A stretch of 64,000 nt of DNA from Bradyrhizobium sp. 139 (GCF_023074175.1 NZ_JADPKS010000073.1:62001-126000), one strand, 5' to 3'. Numbered from the stretch's first letter, positions 7,067 through 15,992 are shown. Notes: generated by a model not told the origin, from the sequence alone. Numbers and translations: made by a program.

Positions 7067-8287
7067 TCAGGCGGTGGCCGGACGCGCCTGTGGCGCGCCG
7101 ATCCGCGCAGCGCTCTGGCGGCGCCAGTTTTCCAGCGACAGCGGCATCTCCTCCGCCGCCTCGACGCGGTTACGGCCGCCGCGCTTGGCCTGGTAGAGCG
7201 CGGTGTCGGCCGAGGCCAGCAGCACCTCGAGCTCGGTGCCGGCCGGACCGCCGGCGACGCCGATGCTCACGGTGGTATCGACCGGGCCTTCATCGACCAC
7301 CACGCCGGAGGTCTCGAAGGCCTCGCGCACGCGTTCGGCGACCAGCACGCCCTCCTCCAGCGAACACGGCAGCAAGGCCGCAAACTCCTCGCCGCCGATG
7401 CGGCCCGAGAGGTCTGTCATGCGCAGATTATTGACCACGACGGTCGAGAACAGTTTCAGCATCTCGTCGCCGGCGGGATGGCCGAAGCGGTCATTGATCG
7501 ACTTGAAATGGTCGATGTCGAAGATCATCACGGTCACGGGACGCCCGGCCTTGGCTTCGCGCTCGATCACGCGCGAGCAGGCTTCCGAGAAGCCGCGGCG
7601 GTTGAGCATGCCGGTCAGGGGATCGGTGGACGCGGCGGTCCGGTGCGCAGTGACTGTGCGCTCCGACACCAGCATGAAGATCACGAACACCGTGCCGACG
7701 GCGTAAAGCACGAGCTCGACCGCGAACACGGTGACCCAGATGCTGCCGGAGAAGCCGGCATCGTTCGGGCGCAGGAAGCTGCCGAGCAGGATCGGCAGCA
7801 TCAACACGCAGCCGTGCATCACCGGCACCACGAAGGCCGGCCAGCGCCGTTGCAGGCTTTTGCGGCGCTCGACCCAGAGCTCGCTTGCGGTCAGCGCGGC
7901 ATAGACCGAGACGATGCCGGCGCCGATGATCATGCGCAGCATGGACGCGGCGGGATCAAGCAGCGTGGCGGCAGCGGCCCAGGCGAGCGCGCCGACGAGG
8001 AGACCCGGCCAGTTCGGCTTGCGGCCATGGAAGACGCGCGCCGCATTCCACACCATGCCGCAGGCAACGAAGCCGACCGCGTTCAGTGCGAGGTAAAGAT
8101 GCGGGCCGAGCTTGTCGGCGGCCGCGGTCCACAGCGCGACGGAAGCGGCGCCGAGAAGATACGCGGTGCCCCACCATTTCAGCGCGGGACTGTTCTCCTG
8201 CCTTCCGAAAAACACCATCATGGCACCGAGCAGTGCGGCAACCATGGTGGCGACCAAATAGAGCGTGATGCTATCGAGCGACATCAT
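7067..8287 (-). CDS. membrane-bound GGDEF diguanylate cyclase
   Basis: The 406-residue product should make cyclic di-GMP from two GTP. Residues 1-210 hold six or seven membrane helices, resembling an uncharacterised membrane sensor. A GGDEF domain follows from about 235, with DPLTGMLNRRGF, FDIDHFKSINDRFGH and the active-site GGEEF. The inhibitory I-site is intact: RMTD precedes GGEEF by five residues, so product feedback is expected. No EAL domain is fused. The gene is alone upstream, and a terminator separates it from rpsI. The input signal is unknown. Confidence 0.92.
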   Translation of the reverse strand: MMSLDSITLYLVATMVAALLGAMMVFFGRQENSPALKWWGTAYLLGAASVALWTAAADKLGPHLYLALNAVGFVACGMVWNAARVFHGRKPNWPGLLVGALAWAAAATLLDPAASMLRMIIGAGIVSVYAALTASELWVERRKSLQRRWPAFVVPVMHGCVLMLPILLGSFLRPNDAGFSGSIWVTVFAVELVLYAVGTVFVIFMLVSERTVTAHRTAASTDPLTGMLNRRGFSEACSRVIEREAKAGRPVTVMIFDIDHFKSINDRFGHPAGDEMLKLFSTVVVNNLRMTDLSGRIGGEEFAALLPCSLEEGVLVAERVREAFETSGVVVDEGPVDTTVSIGVAGGPAGTELEVLLASADTALYQAKRGGRNRVEAAEEMPLSLENWRRQSAARIGAPQARPATA

Positions 8288-8445
8288 GTCGGCCCCCTTC
8301 TAGACATAGCAGTTACGCGATCGGCCCAGCCGACTTGCGCGCCCTTCCAAAATACGACGCTATGTCTCGCGGGTTCCATTCAGGTTGTCATGCAGGCCCA
8401 AGTTTTCGGGAAACACGTCATCAATTTGCATACAAACGAACAACA

Positions 8446-8473
8446 AAAAGGGCGCTGAAATCAGCGCCCTTTT
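8446..8473 (-). terminator. intrinsic terminator downstream of rpsI
   Basis: AAAAGGGCGCTGA, two bases, then TCAGCGCCCTTTT form a near-perfect hairpin with 13-base arms flanked by A and T runs. It lies 45 bases beyond the rpsI stop and before the start of the diguanylate cyclase gene, so it should end rplM-rpsI transcription. Its symmetry lets it act on both strands. Confidence 0.85.
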
Positions 8474-8517
8474 GCATCTCATTGAAGCCGCTTTCGCGGC
8501 GAATATGATCGAAGCGA

Positions 8518-8997
8518 TTAACGCTTCGAGAACTGGAAGGACCGGCGGGCCTTGGCCTTGCCGTACTTCTTGCGCTCGACCACGCGGGAGTCGCGGGTGA
8601 GGAAGCCGCCCTTCTTGAGCACGGTGCGCAGCTCCGGCTCGAAATAGGTCAGCGCCTTGGAGATGCCATGACGCACCGCGCCGGCCTGGCCGGACAGACC
8701 GCCGCCGGCGACCGTGCAGATCACGTCATACTGGCCGGCGCGCGCCGCCACGACGAACGGCTGCTCGATCATCATGCGCAGCACGGGACGGGCGAAATAG
8801 ACCTCGACCTCGCGCGTGTTGACCGTGACCTTGCCGGCGCCCGGCTTAATCCAGACGCGGGCGACCGCGTCCTTGCGCTTGCCGGTGGCATAGGCGCGGT
8901 TGAACTTGTCGACCTTCTTCTCGTGCTTGGGCGCGTCGGGCGCCACCGCCGTCTTGAGCTGCGAGAGCTGGTCGAGCGACTGGATGGATTCGGCCAT
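8518..8997 (-). CDS. rpsI: 30S ribosomal protein S9
   Basis: S9 is a universal small-subunit protein of the 30S head whose C-terminal tail reaches the P site. The 159-residue product ends KARRSFQFSKR, the expected basic tail with Lys-Arg at the terminus, and has the family motifs YATGKRKDAVARVWIKPG, GGGLSGQAGAVRHGISKAL and RDSRVVERKKYG. The N-terminal 35-residue extension is usual in alphaproteobacteria. The ATG at 8997 is 2 bases after the rplM stop, so translation is probably coupled. Confidence 0.98.
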   Translation of the reverse strand: MAESIQSLDQLSQLKTAVAPDAPKHEKKVDKFNRAYATGKRKDAVARVWIKPGAGKVTVNTREVEVYFARPVLRMMIEQPFVVAARAGQYDVICTVAGGGLSGQAGAVRHGISKALTYFEPELRTVLKKGGFLTRDSRVVERKKYGKAKARRSFQFSKR

Positions 8998-8999
8998 GG

Positions 9000-9464
9000 T
9001 TATGCGGCCCTCGTGTTCTTGCGGTTCAGTTTGGCGATATCGATCTTCTCGGGCGTCTGGGCCTCGTGCGGATGATCGGCGCCGCCGTAAACACGGAGGT
9101 TGCCCATCTGCACGCGACCGAGCGGACCGCGCGGGATCATGCGCTCGACGGCCTTCTCGAGCACGCGCTCGGGATGCTTGCCCTCTAGGATCTGGCGCGC
9201 GGTGCGCTCCTTGATGTGGCCGACATAACCGGTGTGCTTGTAGTAGGTCTTCTGCTCGCGCTTGCGACCGGTGAGGACCGCATGCTGGGCGTTGATGATG
9301 ATGACGTTGTCGCCGCAATCAACGTGCGGGGTGTAGGTCGGGAGGTGCTTGCCGCGCAGGCGCATGGCGACGATGGTGGCGAGACGGCCGACGACCAGAC
9401 CCTTGGCGTCGATCAGCACCCACTTCTTCGTCACCTCGGCCGGCTTTGCCGAAAAGGTTTTCAT
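9000..9464 (-). CDS. rplM: 50S ribosomal protein L13
   Basis: L13 binds 23S rRNA early in 50S assembly. The 154-residue frame begins MKTFSAKPAEVTKKWVLIDA and includes GRLATIVAMRLRGKH, HVDCGDNVIIIN, KTYYKHTGYVG and the signature MIPRGPLGRVQMGNLRVYGG. ATG 9464 is chosen over an extension of the frame to 9506 because it matches the normal family start. It is the first gene of the rplM-rpsI operon. The upstream 9540-9620 stretch is strikingly AT-rich for this genome and probably carries its promoter. Confidence 0.98.
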   Translation of the reverse strand: MKTFSAKPAEVTKKWVLIDAKGLVVGRLATIVAMRLRGKHLPTYTPHVDCGDNVIIINAQHAVLTGRKREQKTYYKHTGYVGHIKERTARQILEGKHPERVLEKAVERMIPRGPLGRVQMGNLRVYGGADHPHEAQTPEKIDIAKLNRKNTRAA

Positions 9465-9619
9465 CTCAGAATTTCCGTGAGGGAGACATCGGCGCGAACA
9501 CCGCACCGGACTACGCGGTTTCTAGAGAAGAGACGCGCAACGGTCAATGCCCATCGACGTAAATTAGGCGTGTAAAATCAATGGTTTAAAAATATGGTAT
9601 TATACTACCCGCCAAAAGC

Positions 9620-10048
9620 TCAAACATTTGGAATGGAATAGGTCGAGGTGACATGGGCGATCGGATCGGGCGAGGTGCCGGACAGCAGCTTCACCTCGCC
9701 GACCGCCAGGCGTCTGCCGAGCTTGAGAAGCCGCGCCTCCGCCAGCACGTCCTGCCCGGGCTGCCCCTTGCGCAGGAAGTTGATGTTGAGATTCGTGGTG
9801 ACCGCGAGCCCGATCGGCCCGATCGCGGACAGCAGGACGACGTACATCGCGAAATCGGCGAGTGCCATCAGCGTCGGGCCGGACACGGTTCCGCCCGGCC
9901 GCAGCATTCTTTCGCTGTAGCGCTGGCGCAACAGGCAGGTCTGGCCGTCCGCGCTCTCGATCATGATGTCGTCGCCGCTGAAGGCCTGGGGAAACTCGTC
10001 ACGGAGAAACTGCTCGACCTCCGCCACGCTCATTTTCGCTAACGCCAT
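9620..10048 (-). CDS. PaaI-family hotdog-fold thioesterase
   Basis: The product of 142 residues has the hotdog thioesterase layout: MLRPGGTVSGPTLMALADFAMYV forms the central helix with Asp in the usual catalytic position, followed by AVTTNLNINFLRKG, which is the substrate-side strand, and a C-terminal strand with HVTSTYSIP. Members hydrolyse acyl-CoA thioesters, often of aryl or medium-chain acids. The neighbouring divergent gene is an enoyl-CoA hydratase, which supports a role in acyl-CoA metabolism. The start is the ATG at 10048; an extension of four codons is possible. Confidence 0.87.
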   Translation of the reverse strand: MALAKMSVAEVEQFLRDEFPQAFSGDDIMIESADGQTCLLRQRYSERMLRPGGTVSGPTLMALADFAMYVVLLSAIGPIGLAVTTNLNINFLRKGQPGQDVLAEARLLKLGRRLAVGEVKLLSGTSPDPIAHVTSTYSIPNV

Positions 10049-10134
10049 GCTTCGCCTCACCCTCGCTTCACGTCCTCTGTTACATTAAGTTATCTCCGTC
10101 ATCCAATTGCAATCATCCACCGGAAGTCGCGTCA

Positions 10135-10959
10135 ATGTCCGTCCAGTCCGCCCGCGCCCCCTCCCCGCAACCGCCGATCCTGCTGCGCGAGACGGCGGGC
10201 ACCATCGCGATCCTGACGTTGAACCGCCCGGCCGCGCGCAACAGCCTGTCTGCGGCGATGATCGCAAGCCTGCATGCCGAGCTCAATGAGATCCGCGACG
10301 ACAAGGCGGTCCGCGGCGTCGTGATCGCCGCCAACGGCCCTGCCTTCTCCGCCGGCCATGACATGAAGGAGCTGACCGCGCGCCGGGCCGATCCGGATCG
10401 CGGCCGCGCCTTCTTTGCCGAGATGATGAGCGCCTGCAGCGCAATGATGCAGGCAATCGTGCACCTGCCGAAGCCCGTGGTCGCTTCCGTCCAGGGCATC
10501 GCGACCGCAGCCGGCTGCCAGCTCGTGGCAAGCTGCGATCTTGCGATCGCATCGGAAGCGGCGAGCTTCGCCACGCCCGGCGTCGACATCGGGCTGTTCT
10601 GCTCGACGCCGATGGTGGCGTTGTCGCGGAACGTGCCGCGCAAGCAGGCAATGGAGATGCTGCTGACGGGCGAGCCGATCCCAGCCACACGCGCCCGCGA
10701 GATCGGGCTCGTCAATCGCGTGGTTGCAGTCGGCGCCGAGCGCGACACCGCGATTGCGCTGGCCGAAAAGGTCGCGCTGAAGTCAGCCTACACGGTCAAG
10801 CTCGGCAAAGAAGCGTTCTACCGCCAGGCCGAAATGAGCCTTGCGGACGCCTATCGCTATACGGCAGAGGTGATGACCGAGAACATGATGGCGCGCGACG
10901 CCGAGGAAGGCATCGGCGCCTTCATCGAGAAGCGCACGCCGACATGGCGGGATGAATGA
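10135..10959 (+). CDS. enoyl-CoA hydratase/isomerase family protein
   Basis: This 274-residue crotonase-fold protein is expected to act on an acyl-CoA. The CoA pocket motif NGPAFSAGHDMKEL (residues about 70-83) provides one oxyanion-hole amide, and VQGIATAAGCQLVASCDLAIAS provides the second. The usual glutamate at the first catalytic position is replaced by Gln in AAGCQLV, and the second position lies in TPGVDIGLFCSTP, so hydratase activity cannot be assumed. The C-terminus has the MLLTGEPIPATRAREIGLVN segment. It is divergent from the thioesterase gene. Confidence 0.9.
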   Translation: MSVQSARAPSPQPPILLRETAGTIAILTLNRPAARNSLSAAMIASLHAELNEIRDDKAVRGVVIAANGPAFSAGHDMKELTARRADPDRGRAFFAEMMSACSAMMQAIVHLPKPVVASVQGIATAAGCQLVASCDLAIASEAASFATPGVDIGLFCSTPMVALSRNVPRKQAMEMLLTGEPIPATRAREIGLVNRVVAVGAERDTAIALAEKVALKSAYTVKLGKEAFYRQAEMSLADAYRYTAEVMTENMMARDAEEGIGAFIEKRTPTWRDE

Positions 10960-10965
10960 CCTCGT

Positions 10966-11046
10966 CATTGCGAGCGAAGCGAAGCAATCCAGAATGCTTC
11001 CGCGGAGACGGACTGGATTGCTTCGTCGCTCCGCTCCTCGCAACGA
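10966..11046. repeat. intergenic palindromic repeat, GATTGCTTCGCTGCG family
   Basis: CGTCATTGCGAGCGAAGCGA opens the element, AGCAATCCAG follows, and CTGGATTGCTTCGTCGC with CTCGCAACGACA closes it. The arms pair across a roughly 20-base centre, giving a long imperfect hairpin. It is the same family as the copies at 4030 and 45117. It sits between two co-directional genes and may affect transcript stability or termination. Confidence 0.85.
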
Positions 11047-11064
11047 CAGCAAGAAGATGAGCCA

Positions 11065-11649
11065 ATGAACCACGACGCCTATCCCGACATTTACATCCGC
11101 GGCATCCTCAACAGCGTGAAGTCGATCGCGATGGTCGGCGCCTCGCCGGTCAATGTGCGGCCGAGCTATTTTGCGTTCAAATATCTGGCGCAGCGCGGCT
11201 ACGACATGATCCCGGTCAATCCCGGCCATGTCGGCAAGGATCTGCTCGGCAAACCATTCGTCGCCTCGCTTTCCGACATCGGCCGCCCCGTCGACATGAT
11301 CGACATCTTCCGCAACTCCAGCCACATCATGCCGGTGGTGGAAGAAGCGCTCACGCTCGATCCGTTGCCGAAGGTGATCTGGATGCAGCTTGGCGCACGC
11401 GATGATGCGGCGGCGGCGAAGGCCGAGGCGGCCGGCATCAAGGTGGTGATGAACCGCTGCCCCAAGATCGAATATGGCCGTTTGTCGTCCGAGATCTCCT
11501 GGATGGGTGTCAATTCGCGCACGCTGAGTTCGAAACGCCCGCCGGCGCCGACACAAGGCATGCGGCTATCCCTCAATCGGATGAGTGTCGGTGGCGGCGA
11601 AACCGCGGCATCGGATCGCGCCGCCAAAAACAAGAGCGAGCAAAGCTGA
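11065..11649 (+). CDS. CoA-binding (Rossmann) domain protein
   Basis: The 194-residue product has an N-terminal CoA-binding domain of the succinyl-CoA-synthetase alpha type: VKSIAMVGASPVNVRPSYFA gives the nucleotide loop, RGYDMIPVNPGH the second strand, and VDMIDIFRNSS the third. KVIWMQLGARDDAAAAKAEAAG and VVMNRCPKIEYG complete the fold. Residues after about 155 form a low-complexity tail. Such stand-alone domains (YccU-like) are common, but their function is mostly unknown. It is followed 128 bases later by metY, so co-transcription is possible. Confidence 0.88.
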   Translation: MNHDAYPDIYIRGILNSVKSIAMVGASPVNVRPSYFAFKYLAQRGYDMIPVNPGHVGKDLLGKPFVASLSDIGRPVDMIDIFRNSSHIMPVVEEALTLDPLPKVIWMQLGARDDAAAAKAEAAGIKVVMNRCPKIEYGRLSSEISWMGVNSRTLSSKRPPAPTQGMRLSLNRMSVGGGETAASDRAAKNKSEQS

Positions 11650-11777
11650 CGCAATCGAAGGATTCATTTCGCTAACGCGACAATGGGTAGCACGATCGTT
11701 GAAGCGGCGCCTTGACGGCGGGCGCGGCGCCGATCAGCATGCCGCGCGATTTCAGATCACAAGAACAGGACGCCTCA

Positions 11778-13058
11778 ATGAGCGATCGCCTTCCGGGATT
11801 TTCAACCCTCGCCGTGCATGCTGGTGCACAGCCCGATCCTACCACCGGTGCGCGGGCGACTCCGATTTATCAAACCACATCCTTCGTCTTCAACGATGCC
11901 GATCATGCCGCTTCGCTGTTCGGCCTACAGGCGTTCGGCAATATCTATACCCGCATCGGCAATCCGACCAACGCGGTGCTGGAAGAGCGTGTTGCTGCAC
12001 TCGAGGGTGGCACCGCTGCGCTTGCGGTCGCCTCAGGCCATGCTGCACAGGTCGTGGTGTTGCAGCAATTGCTCCAGCCCGGCGACGAGTTCATCGCCGC
12101 CCGAAAGCTCTATGGCGGCTCGATCAACCAGTTCACGCATGCGTTCAAGAGCTTCGGCTGGAACGTGGTGTGGGCCGATCCCGACGATATCGCGAGCTTC
12201 GAGCGCGCGGTGACGCCGCGCACGAAAGCCATCTTCATCGAGTCCATCGCCAATCCCGCCGGCAGCATCACCGATATCGAGGCGATCTCGACGGTGGCGC
12301 GCAAGGCGGGCGTACCGCTGATCGTCGACAATACGCTGGCCTCGCCCTATCTGATCCGCCCGATCGACCACGGCGCCGACATCGTCGTGCACTCGCTGAC
12401 GAAATTCCTCGGCGGCCACGGCAATTCGCTCGGCGGCATCATCGTCGATGCCGGCACCTTCGATTGGTCGACCGGCGGCAAATATCCAATGCTGTCCGAG
12501 CCGCGGCCCGAATATCACGGCATCCGCCTCCAGGAGACCTTTGGCAATTTCGCCTTCGCGATCGCCTGCCGCGTGCTCGGCCTGCGCGACCTTGGACCCG
12601 CGCTGTCGCCGTTCAACGCTTTCATGATCCTCACAGGCATCGAGACATTGCCGCTGCGCATGCAGAAGCACTGCGACAATGCGAAAGCGGTCGCCGAATT
12701 CCTCGCCGGCCACCCGGCGGTGGCCTCGGTGAACTATGCGGGCCTTGCAAGCGACAAGTACAACCAGCTCGCGCGCAAATACGCGCCGAGGGGCGCAGGC
12801 GCGGTGTTCACCTTCAGCCTGAAGGGCGGCTATGACGCAGGCGTCAGCCTGGTGTCGAAACTACAGCTGTTCTCGCATCTGGCCAATGTCGGCGACACCC
12901 GCTCGCTCGTGATCCACCCGGCCTCGACCACGCACAGCCAGCTCGACGACGCCGCCAAGGTCAAGTCAGGAGCCGGCCCCGACGTGGTGCGGCTCTCGGT
13001 CGGCATCGAGGACAAGGAAGATTTGATCGCCGATCTGGAACAGGCGCTGGGCGCATAG
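11778..13058 (+). CDS. metY: O-acetylhomoserine aminocarboxypropyltransferase (sulfhydrylase)
   Basis: This 426-residue PLP enzyme makes homocysteine from O-acetylhomoserine and sulfide. Features include TRIGNPTNAVLEERVAALEGG, the PLP-stacking region, IVDNTLASPYLIRPIDHGAD with the PLP-contacting Asp, and VHSLTKFLGGHGN with the Schiff-base lysine. The long insert EYHGIRL...GLRDLGPALSPFNAF is typical of O-acetylhomoserine sulfhydrylases rather than cystathionine enzymes. The ATG at 11778 is chosen because it matches the family start MSDRLPGFSTLAVHAG; the extension to 11712 lacks support. I found no recognisable SAM-II riboswitch in the 128-base leader. Confidence 0.93.
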   Translation: MSDRLPGFSTLAVHAGAQPDPTTGARATPIYQTTSFVFNDADHAASLFGLQAFGNIYTRIGNPTNAVLEERVAALEGGTAALAVASGHAAQVVVLQQLLQPGDEFIAARKLYGGSINQFTHAFKSFGWNVVWADPDDIASFERAVTPRTKAIFIESIANPAGSITDIEAISTVARKAGVPLIVDNTLASPYLIRPIDHGADIVVHSLTKFLGGHGNSLGGIIVDAGTFDWSTGGKYPMLSEPRPEYHGIRLQETFGNFAFAIACRVLGLRDLGPALSPFNAFMILTGIETLPLRMQKHCDNAKAVAEFLAGHPAVASVNYAGLASDKYNQLARKYAPRGAGAVFTFSLKGGYDAGVSLVSKLQLFSHLANVGDTRSLVIHPASTTHSQLDDAAKVKSGAGPDVVRLSVGIEDKEDLIADLEQALGA

Positions 13059-13174
13059 CTTTCTTGGCCATTCCGGGGCGCTTGCGTGCGCCTCGGACGA
13101 TCTCGGTTAACAGTCATTAACCATATCTGCCGCATACATCGTCACTGGATCGCCCTTTTGATTCGGAGCCGACG

Positions 13175-13519
13175 ATGCTGCGCTGGATGGTGCCTGCCCT
13201 TGCGGCGATGCTGACGGTCTCGGCTGCGATTGCCGCCGACCTGCCGGCCACACCAAAGCGGCGGGCCGCCGCTCCGCCGCAGGAGCCGCCGAAGGTCTAT
13301 GTCGAGACGGATCCGGATGCGCTGATCTCGCCGGCCTATGGCATCGGCAGCTATATCCGCAATCTGCCGGGCACGCCGCTGCTGCCCGGTTCGCACACAC
13401 TGCCTGGCTATTACGGCCGCCCCTGGGATTACGATTATCAGGGCTCGTATTACGGCGGGAAGCAGGTCGATTATTTCTGGCGCCTGCCCTATTCGTGCGG
13501 CATCTACGGCTATTGCTGA
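13175..13519 (+). CDS. small secreted protein, Tyr/Gly/Pro-rich
   Basis: The 114-residue frame begins with a signal peptide, MLRWMVPALAAMLTVSAAIA, with a likely cleavage after Ala-Ala. The mature part has a proline-rich segment and a C-terminal region rich in Tyr, Gly and Pro (GYYGRPWDYDYQGSYYGG) ending in SCGIYGYC, two cysteines that could pair. Similar short exported proteins are common in Bradyrhizobium, with no known role. The stop codon abuts the convergent heme A synthase stop, with no spacer. Confidence 0.7.
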   Translation: MLRWMVPALAAMLTVSAAIAADLPATPKRRAAAPPQEPPKVYVETDPDALISPAYGIGSYIRNLPGTPLLPGSHTLPGYYGRPWDYDYQGSYYGGKQVDYFWRLPYSCGIYGYC

Positions 13520-14602
13520 TCAGCCGGCCTGACTGACGGGAACCGGCCGCGGCTGCGCTTCAGCTGAACGACGCGAAGCCAGTCGTTCCGTCTGCATCAC
13601 CGCAAGCGTCAGCACCGCGATCGCGACCGCCTGATGCGCGAGTGCGAGTTCAATCGGCACCTGGTTGAGCAGCGTGAGGATGCCAAGCATCGCTTGTAAG
13701 CTCACCGCCGCAAACAGCCAGAGCGCACCGCTTGCCGCTGCACCTGCGCGCGAGCGCGCCGCATCGAACGCATGCAGCGCCGCCAGCACGAGAAGCGCAT
13801 AGGCCGTCATGCGATGCTCGAACTGCACCGTCAGCACGTTGTCGAACATGTTGCGCCACCACGGCGTCTCGAACCACAGCCGCTCCGCCGACGGAACGAA
13901 CGCACCGTCGATCTGCGGCCAGGTGTTATAGGCGCGCCCGGCGCGCAGGCCGGCAACCAGCGCACCGAAATAGATCTGCACGAAAGTCAGGGCGAGGAGC
14001 AACGCGCTGGTGAAACGCAGCCGCGCGGGAACCGCAATCTGCGGCCGCTGTTTGAGCCGTCGCACCGTCCAGACGATGCCGGCGAAGATCAGCAGTGCGA
14101 GCACCAGATGCGTCGCCAGCCGATATTGCGACACCTCGACGCGTTCCGTGAGGCCCGAGGCCACCATCCACCAGCCGACCGCACCCTGGAGTCCGCCGAG
14201 CGCGAACAGAAGCCACAGCCGCCGCTTCAATTCATCGGACAGACCGCCGCGCCACAGGAAAAACAGGAACGGCAGCAGATAAGCTGCGCCGATGAAACGG
14301 CCGAGCAGCCGATGGCTCCATTCCCACCAGAATATCTCCTTGAACTCGGACAGGCTCATGCCTGCATTCAGTTCGCGATATTGCGGGATCTTCTTGTAGG
14401 CATCGAACGCCTCGGCCCACTGCGCTTCCGAGAGCGGCGGCATGCTACCCGTGACAGGTTTCCACTCGACGATCGAGAGCCCGGATTCCGTCAGCCGCGT
14501 CGCGCCGCCGACCAGCACCATCAGCGCGATCAGGGCGGCTACGGAGATCAGCCACCAGCGCACGGCGCGATGCGGCTCGGACGGGGCGGAAATCGTCGTC
14601 AT
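13520..14602 (-). CDS. ctaA: heme A synthase (COX15/CtaA)
   Basis: The 360-residue membrane protein oxidises the C8 methyl of heme O to give heme A for aa3-type cytochrome oxidase. Eight membrane helices are expected. Motifs are GGATRLTESGLSIVEWKPVTG after helix 1, EFKEIFWWEWSHRLLGR with a heme-ligand His, YRLATHLVLALL and FEHRMTAYALLVLAALHA with further His ligands, and LAHQAVAIAVLTL near the end. These are diagnostic of the alphaproteobacterial type 2 family. It stands alone here, away from the usual cta genes. Confidence 0.95.
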   Translation of the reverse strand: MTTISAPSEPHRAVRWWLISVAALIALMVLVGGATRLTESGLSIVEWKPVTGSMPPLSEAQWAEAFDAYKKIPQYRELNAGMSLSEFKEIFWWEWSHRLLGRFIGAAYLLPFLFFLWRGGLSDELKRRLWLLFALGGLQGAVGWWMVASGLTERVEVSQYRLATHLVLALLIFAGIVWTVRRLKQRPQIAVPARLRFTSALLLALTFVQIYFGALVAGLRAGRAYNTWPQIDGAFVPSAERLWFETPWWRNMFDNVLTVQFEHRMTAYALLVLAALHAFDAARSRAGAAASGALWLFAAVSLQAMLGILTLLNQVPIELALAHQAVAIAVLTLAVMQTERLASRRSAEAQPRPVPVSQAG

Positions 14603-14707
14603 TTCAGTGGCGAAACTTGAACCAATGAGGCTTGAACCGGACTGCGTGCCCCTTATAGTCCCCCGCTCCCGCAGCGCAAGTTACGCAAGAGACCGCGACA
14701 TTCCGCC

Positions 14708-14929
14708 ATGACCATCCGAACCCGCAAGTTCCTCGGCGCCATCCTGCTCCTGGTGCTCGCCACCGTCTGGGCCCTGCTCGGCATGGCGCTGGCGCAGATG
14801 CCATGGATCGCCGAGTCCGGCTGGCGGCAGGCGATCTACTACGTGGTCGTCGGCATGGGTTGGGTACTGCCGGCGATGCCGATCGTCAGCTGGATGCAGC
14901 GGCCCGACCGCGCCAAAATTAGCTCGTAG
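14708..14929 (+). CDS. DUF2842 family inner membrane protein
   Basis: The 73-residue product has two membrane helices, FLGAILLLVLATVWALLGMA and AIYYVVVGMGWVLPAMPIVS, and the family's terminal WMQRPD motif. DUF2842 proteins are alphaproteobacterial and uncharacterised. The gene is divergent from ctaA across a 105-base gap, and its 3' end overlaps the convergent deacetylase-like gene by 11 bases. Confidence 0.85.
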   Translation: MTIRTRKFLGAILLLVLATVWALLGMALAQMPWIAESGWRQAIYYVVVGMGWVLPAMPIVSWMQRPDRAKISS

Positions 14930-15992
14930 CTCCGCCCGTCGGTTTCACCGGCGCAAAGACAATTCCCGACACCAGCACGCGCAGCATGCGCAGCGACCGG
15001 CGACGCCCGTCCCAGGAAATCCGCGGCAGCGCGCGCAGATTGGTGCGGCCCTCCGCATCCACGATACCCGGAATCGTCGACACGGCGCTGGCAAAGCCGG
15101 CCTCCTCAGCCATCACGACGTGGCTGCGCCGGAACGAGGCGCGATCGCCGAACGGAAAGGCCAGATGCCTGATCTCGCGGTCGAAGGCCGCTTCCGCGAC
15201 CGCCTTGCCCATCGTCATCTCGCGCAACGCGGCGGCGTCCTTCATGTTGGCGAGAACGGGATAGTTCACGGTCGCGCTCCCGACCGTGACCAGCGGATCC
15301 GCCGCAAGCTTTGCCAGATCCTCCCAATCCATCGACGCTTCGCGCGAGACCGCAGCGAGATCGATCCGGTAGCGCGTGCAGAGATCGGCGATCGCAGCCG
15401 ACAAATCTGCCGGCGGCAACGAACGCAGCCACCCCTCGATGAACGAAAACAGCGCCTGCTTCTCGGCATTGCCTGCGACAGTGAAGCGTTGTTCCCTCTC
15501 GCCCATCATCAGGCTGATGCGGCTCTCGCGCGCGATCACCTGCTCGAGCCCGAGCCACCAGGCCTCTCCGACACCATCGGGAAACGCGGTGGGCACGTAG
15601 ATCGTGAAGGGCACTGCATGGCGCGCAAGCACCGGATAGGCAAAGCTGATCAGGTCTTTTGTCGCACCGTCGAAGGTGAGCGCCACGAAGCGCCGCTTCT
15701 CCGGCAGCGTGACCGCGCGCCGGCAAACGTCGTCCATGCCGAGGAAGTCATACTGCCACCGCTTCAGCGCGCGGATGGCACGATCGAGAAATTGCGGACT
15801 GATCTCGTTTTCACGCAGTGGCTGAAACGCGCCGCGCCGCCGCGGCCGCACGTGCTGAAAGCGCAGGATCGCGCCGGCGCCGCGGCTGCGCAGCACAGCC
15901 TGGCCGGTGAACCAGGCCAGTTCAAGCCGCAACCGCTCCAGCCATCTGTCCTCGGATGCCAATATCCACCTACGCGTTCGCCTTATTCTCAT
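14919..15992 (-). CDS. NodB-like polysaccharide deacetylase homologue with degenerate metal site
   Basis: The 357-residue product has the polysaccharide-deacetylase fold: RRFVALTFDGATKDL at residues 101-114 as motif 1, VGSATVNYP at 237-245 as motif 2, and LAFPFGDRASF as the later (Y/F)PFG motif. In active family members motif 1 is TFDDG and motif 2 is H(S/T)xxH. Here the second Asp is Gly and both metal-binding His are Ala and Tyr, so hydrolytic activity is doubtful. It sits at the edge of the exopolysaccharide locus, divergent from the CelD-like gene. It may be a carbohydrate-binding or scaffold protein. Confidence 0.82.
   Translation of the reverse strand: MRIRRTRRWILASEDRWLERLRLELAWFTGQAVLRSRGAGAILRFQHVRPRRRGAFQPLRENEISPQFLDRAIRALKRWQYDFLGMDDVCRRAVTLPEKRRFVALTFDGATKDLISFAYPVLARHAVPFTIYVPTAFPDGVGEAWWLGLEQVIARESRISLMMGEREQRFTVAGNAEKQALFSFIEGWLRSLPPADLSAAIADLCTRYRIDLAAVSREASMDWEDLAKLAADPLVTVGSATVNYPVLANMKDAAALREMTMGKAVAEAAFDREIRHLAFPFGDRASFRRSHVVMAEEAGFASAVSTIPGIVDAEGRTNLRALPRISWDGRRRSLRMLRVLVSGIVFAPVKPTGGATS

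Noticed and set aside
11650..11777. SAM-II riboswitch in front of metY
   Set aside because: The leader lacks the conserved GGTGATTTG and GCTAAA elements in the right order and has no plausible pseudoknot.
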